64,000 nt of DNA from the NCBI RefSeq assembly GCF_027595985.1, contig NC_073305.1, positions 82,493,126-82,557,125 of the forward strand. The letters are read 5' to 3'. Under the pieces are notes generated by a model. It saw nothing but the letters and a program-made list of their open reading frames with translations, did not search any database and was not told where the DNA came from. This DNA comes from Sorex araneus (taxonomy: Eukaryota; Chordata; Mammalia; Eulipotyphla; Soricidae). This document shows positions 58,385 to 64,000 of the stretch, piece by piece (the stretch's first letter is position 1; each line of letters begins with the position of its first letter). Made by a program: the position numbers and the translations under genes.

Positions 58385-59095
58385 TAGAGTGATTTAAATA
58401 ATAGACTTGGCCTTGCTGCATCCTCTCCCAGCTGTGTGACTTTAGGCAAATTACTTTTTTTAAAAAAATTTATTTTATTGAATCACCGTGATAAAAGTTA
58501 CAAAGCTTTCAAGTTTAAGTCTCAGTCATATAATGATCAACCCCCCATCCCTTCACCAGTGCACCTGTTCCCCCACCAAGAACCCCAATATACTCCCCTC
58601 TCCCCCACCCCGCACCTGAGTGGCCAATGATCTTCACTTTATTCTCTCTATACTTTGGATACATTCAATATTTCAAAAGAGAACTGACTATTATTATTTG
58701 GAATTTTCCCCCAACAATCAAACCTGCTGAAAAGGAATCATTTGATAGTTTTCCATTGCTGAGAATGAAGATTATAGGAGCTCACACGGCTGCGATAGCA
58801 GCCACATGGTTTTGGATTTCTGTTGTTTTAGCTCAGTTTACAGTCTAGATGCATTTCTACAAGTCTCTGGGTGCCAAAATGGGTTAGTAGACCTCCTGGA
58901 TCATAGTCTTTAAGGAGCAGAGGGTCTGTGTTGTGCACGGCTGCCTAGGCAAATTACTTTTTGAAGTTAACTTTCTTAAACAGAAAAAGAAAGTGAGCAT
59001 AGGACTTACATTTATCCCATGTTATATTTGTGAAGATAGAATGAGATGTGAAAAGCATTTTGCTTCATTGTTGGCCCATAGTAATCTCTAAACAG
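58385..59095 (+). mobile_element. MIR interrupted by a younger retroposon
   Basis: CAGCTGTGTGACTTTAGGCA is the MIR core at the left (to 58459). The MIR continues at 58963 with TTAACTTTCTTAAACAG and CCATAGTAATCTCTAAACAG. The interruption is 58460-58945. Confidence 0.75.
58460..58945 (-). mobile_element. L1-3'-end-like retroposon with 17-bp TSD
   Basis: TAGGCAAATTACTTTTT at 58443-58459 and 58946-58962 bracket it. TTTATTGAATCACCGTGA marks the 3' side at left. Same subtype as 43685 (CCATTGCTGAGAATGAAG, CAAAATGGGTTAGTAGACC). Confidence 0.93.
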
Positions 59096-59166
59096 GAGAG
59101 AATTCTGCTTAATTTAATAATAAGATGCAGAGAAAGAAAGACTCAGAAGCTTTAAAAAAAACATTT

Positions 59167-59331
59167 GGGGGCTGGAGAGACAATATAGTGAGCAAGATGC
59201 ATGTTTTCCAGCATCTCACCTGGGTTGGATCCCTGACACCCCTTTTGGTCCTTTGAGCTCTGCCAAAAATGATACATGGGTACAGTGCTTTGAGTAACAC
59301 TGGAAGTAACACTCCTTCCCCCCAATTCAAA
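59167..59331 (+). mobile_element. SINE, diverged short form
   Basis: GGGGGCTGGAGAGACAATAT head, CACCTGGGTTGGATCCCTGA box B and an A-rich end. Confidence 0.8.
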
Positions 59332-59425
59332 AAAAATATTTGAAGATTGTCTTCTGCCTTAATAGTTACTGATTGTTTTACAAGTGAAACTAGAAGTCTT
59401 TATCTAATAAGTACAGCATCAAAAT

Positions 59426-59695
59426 ATCACTGTCACTGTATAACTGTCATCCTGTTGTTTGTTGATTTACTCAAGCGGGCACCAGTAGCGTCTCTATTCC
59501 TCCCAGCCCTGAGATTTTAGCAGCCTCTCCTTACTTGTCTTTCCCAACAATTGGAGGCTCTTTCAGGGTCAGGGGAATGAGACCTATTGTTACTGTTTTT
59601 GGCATATCTAATAACTTGCCAGGCTCTGCCCATGCGGGAGGGATACTCTCTATAGCTTGCCAGGCTCTTCTCAAGGCCAACTTAAAGTCAACCTG
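59426..59695 (-). mobile_element. composite-type SINE with TSD (left arm of inverted pair)
   Basis: Carries the CCTGAAAG/ATTTTAGCAGCCTCTCCTTA insert seen at 50430-50510, in antisense. CAGCATCAAAAT flanks it at 59414-59425 and 59696-59707. Confidence 0.9.
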
Positions 59696-59759
59696 CAGCA
59701 TCAAAATCTATTACAAATTAACAGAAAATGTATTTTTAAATGTATATTTAAATGAAAAT

Positions 59760-59997
59760 TCTGGTAGAAACTGGCAAGCTACTGAGAGTTTCCTGCCCAC
59801 ATGGGAGAGCCTCGCAAGCTTCCCATGGTGTATTCATATGCCAAAGCCAGTAACAAGTTGGGTCTCATTCCCCTGGTCCTGAAAGAGCCTCCAACGAGGC
59901 ATCGTTGGGAAGGACGAGTAAAAAGAGGCTTCTAAAATCTCAGGGATAGAACGAATGGAGAAGTTACTGAGATCACTCGAGAAAATCGATGATCAAC

Positions 59998-60042
<45 letters not shown>
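59760..60042 (+). mobile_element. composite-type SINE with TSD (right arm of inverted pair)
   Basis: Plus-strand copy with CATTCCCCTGGTCCTGAAAG and CAACGAGGCATCG. Its tail became (GAT)n. ATATTTAAATGAAAAT flanks it at 59744-59759 and 60043-60058. Confidence 0.9.
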
Positions 60043-60044
<2 letters not shown>

Positions 60045-60045
60045 A
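60000..60045 (+). repeat. (GAT)n microsatellite
   Basis: About 14 GAT units growing directly out of the SINE tail ACAGGATGA. Confidence 0.97.
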
Positions 60046-60268
60046 TTTAAATGAAAATAAATGGAAAGGTGATATGAATTGAAAACTGATGTATCAGTGG
60101 GAACTTTCCTGATAAAGATTAGGATGTTTATCCTAAAAGAGCTCAGAAAAAAATCACCTTTTTGGCAATAAACTTATTTAGATCTAGGTATGAGAGCCAA
60201 AAATAAGGTGGGTGAAGTGGTCTAGCATAAGCCCCCTGAAAACACAAGAAGTTTATTTTCCATTTCTA

Positions 60269-60427
60269 GTTCCAAAGAGATAGTACAACAGATAAGGCCT
60301 TTCCCTGGTTGCAGTTTACCTGGATTCGGTTCCTAGCATCACACACAGTTCCCTGAGCCCCACCAGGAGTGATCCCTGAGGACAGAGGCAAGAATAACCC
60401 TTGAGCACAGACAGGTGTGCCCCCCAA
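60269..60427 (+). mobile_element. SINE, diverged short form
   Basis: AAGAGATAGTACAACAGATA head, CCTGGATTCGGTTCCTAGC box B, GTGATCCCTGAGGACAGAGG. Confidence 0.8.
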
Positions 60428-60460
60428 AATCAAATCAATAAATAGTTTCTATATAAGAAA

Positions 60461-61062
60461 TGCCTGGCAGGCTGAAACCATCCCTGCTAACATAATCAGC
60501 TGTGTTGTCCCTGTTCAAATAATCAACTGCGCTCGGGAGACTCTTGAGGTCCCGATGGTCACTCCATTCTGCCCAAGTAGCCTTTTGGACATCTCTGCCT
60601 GAGAGTCAGTCCAGAAAAATAGTCTATGCATCTCTCACTCGAATTCCTAGAATCAGTGCCACTACTTGTTCCCTAGGACAGGCTCAAATTATTTTAGATA
60701 CATCGCACTCTCTTCACAACTGGTTCAAAGCATTTTACAACCAACTCCCTCTCTTCTGAGAATTGGCTACATATCTCTTTCTCACACACCTCCCAGAATT
60801 TACTAGTCTCTAGGAAGCAGAAACTTCCTGCCTACACATCCCAGAGACATACAATAAAAAGCTTCCCCAAGAATGCTTGACCAGAGTTTTTTTTTTTTCT
60901 GTTGGCCTCCATTGTGTCAGCCTGAAGATTGGACTTTTTTCCTTTTCTTTATAAATTTGCTTGGCTCTCACCCAGACCATCATACTCTCCTGGTCAATTT
61001 TTTTCTAGCCGATGGTTTGAACTCAATGGGGCCAGAGTTAGAGCTCCTTTCCCTTCAGTGGG
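60461..61062 (+). mobile_element. possible LTR-like element
   Basis: A GC-balanced block starting TGCCTGGCAGG, with ACAATAAAAAGCTTCC (polyadenylation-like) near 60850 and a T-rich downstream part. No clear TG...CA ends or duplication could be fixed, so this is tentative. Confidence 0.3.
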
Positions 61063-61225
61063 GATGATAGAAAAGAATATAATTACATGCTAGTCCTAGG
61101 AAAGAACCATGTGTCAGAGCAACCTGACAGGTTAGCACTATTTGTTACAGGGGAGTGACAAAGAAATGTGGACATGTGGAGATTAGTATACCTGCAGTGT
61201 TCTCTCCTCTTTCTCTCTTTGCTTT

Positions 61226-61302
61226 ACATACATATATATATATACATATACATATACATATACATATGTAGATATGTGTGTGTGTATGCGCGTGCACGTA
61301 TG
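61226..61302 (+). repeat. TA/CATA/TG microsatellite
   Basis: TATACATATA units followed by TGTGTGTG, on the tail side of the next minus-strand SINE. Confidence 0.92.
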
Positions 61303-61454
61303 TGTATTGGATTCATAGGGGTTACTCCTGGGTCATGCACTCAGGAATTACTCCCGGGGGTGCTCAGGGGACCATATGGGATGCTGGGAATTGAATCCAA
61401 GTTGGCCGCATGCAAGGCAAATGCCTTACCCACTGTGCTATCAGTCCAACCCCT
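61303..61454 (-). mobile_element. SOR-type SINE, short form
   Basis: Minus-strand copy: GGGGTTACTCCTGGGTCATG, GGGACCATATGGGATGCTGG, GCTATCAGTCCAACCCC. Confidence 0.92.
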
Positions 61455-61774
61455 CTCTTTACTATTTGCATTCCATTTTCCAGGCCCTTATTAGTTACCA
61501 CCTCACACAGGATCCCTCACACAGGAGATATTAAGAAGATGCTGCTACTCTTTTTTAATGGTTGGTTTGGGGACATTTGACAGACACATGACTCAGTCTT
61601 AACATTAAACTTGCTTAGATTTTGATCACTGACATATATTCATATTTATTTTGATGCCACTTTTCCTGGGCTCAAGGACATAAATATTTCCCAGTACTTT
61701 CCTTGACTTGTTTACAACTATGTCTGTAGAATATATATCATATATTCTATTATATAGATATTATATAATTATTA
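61455..61774. other. short unclassified stretch
   Basis: AT-rich; nothing recognised. Confidence 0.5.
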
Positions 61775-61922
61775 TATCACTGTATCACTGTCACTATCAT
61801 CCCATTGTTCATCCCAGCCGTGAGATTTTAGTAGCCCCTCCTTACTTGTTTTTCCCAATGATTGGAGGTTCTTTTGAGGGTCAGGGGAATAAGACCTGTT
61901 ATTGTTACTGTATTTGGCGTAT
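61775..61922 (-). mobile_element. composite-type SINE fragment
   Basis: TCACTGTATCACTGTCACTA tail and the insert GATTTTAGTAGCCCCTCCTT to GGTCAGGGGAATAAGACC; the body beyond is missing. Confidence 0.85.
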
Positions 61923-62019
61923 ATATGTGTACGTATATATACACATATATTTGTTGGGTTTTAATGCAAATAGTAACGTTTTTTGTTTGATTTTTGTTAT
62001 ACAAGTAGTAAAGTTTTTA

Positions 62020-62178
62020 GTTTGTTTTTTGGGTCACACCTAGTGATGCTCAAGGGTGGCTCTGTACTCAGGAATTACTGCTTATGGTGCTCAAGGGACA
62101 ATACAAGATGCCAGGGGTCAAACCGTAGTCAATCACATGCAGGCAAATGCCTCACCCTCTGAATCATTACTCCAGTAC
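62020..62178 (-). mobile_element. SINE, diverged short form
   Basis: TTTTGGGTCACACCTAGTG, GTGCTCAAGGGACAATACAA, ATCATTACTCCAGTAC. Confidence 0.85.
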
Positions 62179-62197
62179 AAAGCCTTAAGTACTCTTT

Positions 62198-62335
62198 TTT
62201 TTTCTTTTTTGGGTCACATCCGGTGATGCTCAGGGGTTACTCCTGGCTCCGCACTCAGGAATTACTTCTGGCATTGCTCAGGGGACCATATGGGATGCTG
62301 GGAATCAAACCCAGTTTGGCCGCATGCAACACAAA
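62198..62335 (-). mobile_element. SOR-type SINE, short form, truncated
   Basis: Well-preserved until GGCCGCATGCAACACAAATT, where it meets AT-rich repeat; the tRNA head beyond box B is missing. Confidence 0.9.
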
Positions 62336-62560
62336 TTATTATATACTTCATACAATATATACATATATATACTATATAAATATTATAGAATATAAATATA
62401 TTTATATCATATATATCATATAATGTATTATATCATATATAATAATTGCATTATTATATATTATATAAATTCTATAATATATGATATAAATATAAATATA
62501 TCTAAATATATATTATAAAAGATATTATTTATATAATATATATAAATATATACACACAAT
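62336..62560. repeat. AT-rich palindromic repeat
   Basis: About 225 bp almost only A and T, made of TATATAAATATTATA-like units that can fold back on themselves. Confidence 0.95.
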
Positions 62561-63911
62561 TGTGTGTTCCAAATGATTTCCCAAGTAAGTCAGACTCAGC
62601 AAGTTGAAGTGATCTGGGAAATGCACACACATGTCACATATGTACTTTCCCTGTCATCTATTATGGACGGGATGCTTATCTCTGTGTCTTTACATAGCTC
62701 AATTCCCTCTACATCCTGGCTTTTTCTTTGACATGCCTCTTTCATGATGATGGGGTTCTTTCCTGGTTCTTTGTAGTGGAGACTTTATTTCTCTCACATG
62801 TTACAAAGCCCCAAACCACAACATTGTGTGGATATATCTAAGATTTAATTGTTGCTTCCAGGACATGTCTCTTCTTTCCAGTATCAAAAAAAAATAGACA
62901 AATAAAATACAAAGAAGCAAAAACCTAGCTTCTTTGAATCTCAGAGCAGCAACTATACTATTGTTACTTTATGCTTGCTGTTGGTTTCTGGACTTCTGGC
63001 TTTTTCCTCCCTGAAAACTTTCACTCTTGACTTTTTATATTCTATCTCATCTTTCATCATTTAGGGTAACTGTAAAATCCACATAAGTGAAGCAGTCTTC
63101 ACCTTGAGCTATTGGTTCTTTAATATCCACACATGAAAGGATCTTTTTTTCTATCCCACTTCTCATCATTAAGCCACATGCAGAATCTTGCTGATGACCA
63201 GCCTAGAATTTGCTTTACCATAAGTGACAAATGATGACCCACCGGATTCTGTCATATTCTAACAAAACAATCCTTTAGTCATACCATTTTCTTACATTTC
63301 AAATCTAAGCTCACTAAAGAAAACCTTTGCTCTAGAGGTAGCCCTCTGGGAGGTGGGGATGAGGTGCGAAGAGTTGAGGGGAGAAGTGGGGGATGAGGGT
63401 GGGATCAATGCCACAGGCAATAGGGTTTATCCTTATTAACCCTAGACTGCAGTTCCTATTCCCAACTGCCTTTGAGGAGAATCATAAATCTGCACTTGCA
63501 GCAAGCCCTTTTTTCTCTATTCTCATAATTGGCCTGGAACTGAAGACAGATTCTGGTCTCAATTGCCTTCGGGACTTGAATTGCTCTCTGCTAGACGCTA
63601 GGAAGAGTAATAACAAAGAAGGAAAATGGTAACTCTGAGTGTAAGGTCTAGTCCAGAAGCAGTTTCAATAAGGTCTTTATTGTTTCTGCTTCCCACCTCT
63701 ACTTTTATAAAATCAAACATTCTTTGCTTCGTGAGCTTCCATTCTTAAAACAGACTTCAACCAATGTATTTTTACTTTAACACTTTTCCAAACTATGTTG
63801 GTCTCTCTTGTTTAAAGGTATAAGGTATGCCTCTTTTGGCAGTTTTCATCTCTCCAGTGTTAATCCAAAAACCTGGCATATAGAAGCTGCTCAATTTAGT
63901 AAATACTGAGT
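62561..63911. other. unclassified non-coding stretch
   Basis: 1.35 kb with no gene or repeat recognised. Confidence 0.5.
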
Positions 63912-64000
63912 ATCACTGTACCACTGTCATCCCATTGCTCATCGATTTGCTTGAGCAGGCACCAGTAACATCTCCATTGTGAGACTTGCTGTTACTGTTT
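63912..64000 (-). mobile_element. SOR-type SINE, long form, cut by the window edge
   Basis: Minus-strand tail ATCACTGTACCACTGTCATC, CATCGATTTGCTTGAGCAGG and CATTGTGAGACTTGCTG; continues outside. Confidence 0.9.

Overview
The window is vertebrate nuclear DNA, almost certainly from a soricid shrew (probably Sorex). This rests on one gene that reads cleanly as mammalian OPN5 (neuropsin) and on about forty copies of a tRNA-derived SINE whose head (box-B-like GGTTCGATTC), middle (GGCAAGCTACC) and (CAGTGA)n tail match what I know as the shrew SOR family. I ran no database search. AT-rich introns, GT-AG splicing, MIR, CR1/L3 and hAT relics all fit a eutherian genome.

Only one protein-coding gene can be supported: OPN5, on the + strand. 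Six exons (1748-1877, 5890-6009, 10047-10217, 14174-14508, 22377-22618, 27560-27617) join without frameshift or stop into 352 codons. The product is a seven-helix opsin with the retinal lysine (K296), the DRY motif (130-132), the disulfide pair C106/C183, the counterion candidate E177 and NPIIY (302-306). The last exon is uncertain. The exon 6 donor is good, and the best candidate final exon is at 37127-37198; without it the frame closes after one more codon at 27621. No neighbouring gene is visible. From about 37.2 kb to 64 kb I see only repeats, low-complexity DNA and unclassified sequence.

Layout: 1-1747 is upstream DNA with a nested SINE and a 42-bp inverted repeat 1.1 kb apart. 1748-27617 holds OPN5 exons and introns; intron 5 contains a 1.2-kb solo LTR flanked by GTTGGG and a decayed second copy of the intron 4/exon 5 junction. 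27.6-42 kb is SINE-studded intron or 3' flank. 42.0-43.1 kb holds about 0.6 kb of CCTT/TTTC pyrimidine tracts in two blocks. 43.6-64 kb is dominated by retroposons: L1-3'-end-like elements (some in inverted pairs), composite SINEs and AT-rich microsatellites.

I found no new gene system. The observations most worth checking are the exon-junction duplication, the solo LTR next to exon 5, the TIR-like inverted repeat upstream of the gene, the composite SINE subfamily, the inverted SINE pair at 59.4-60.0 kb, the unclassified CpG-rich insert at 54.6 kb and the uncertain C-terminus of OPN5.
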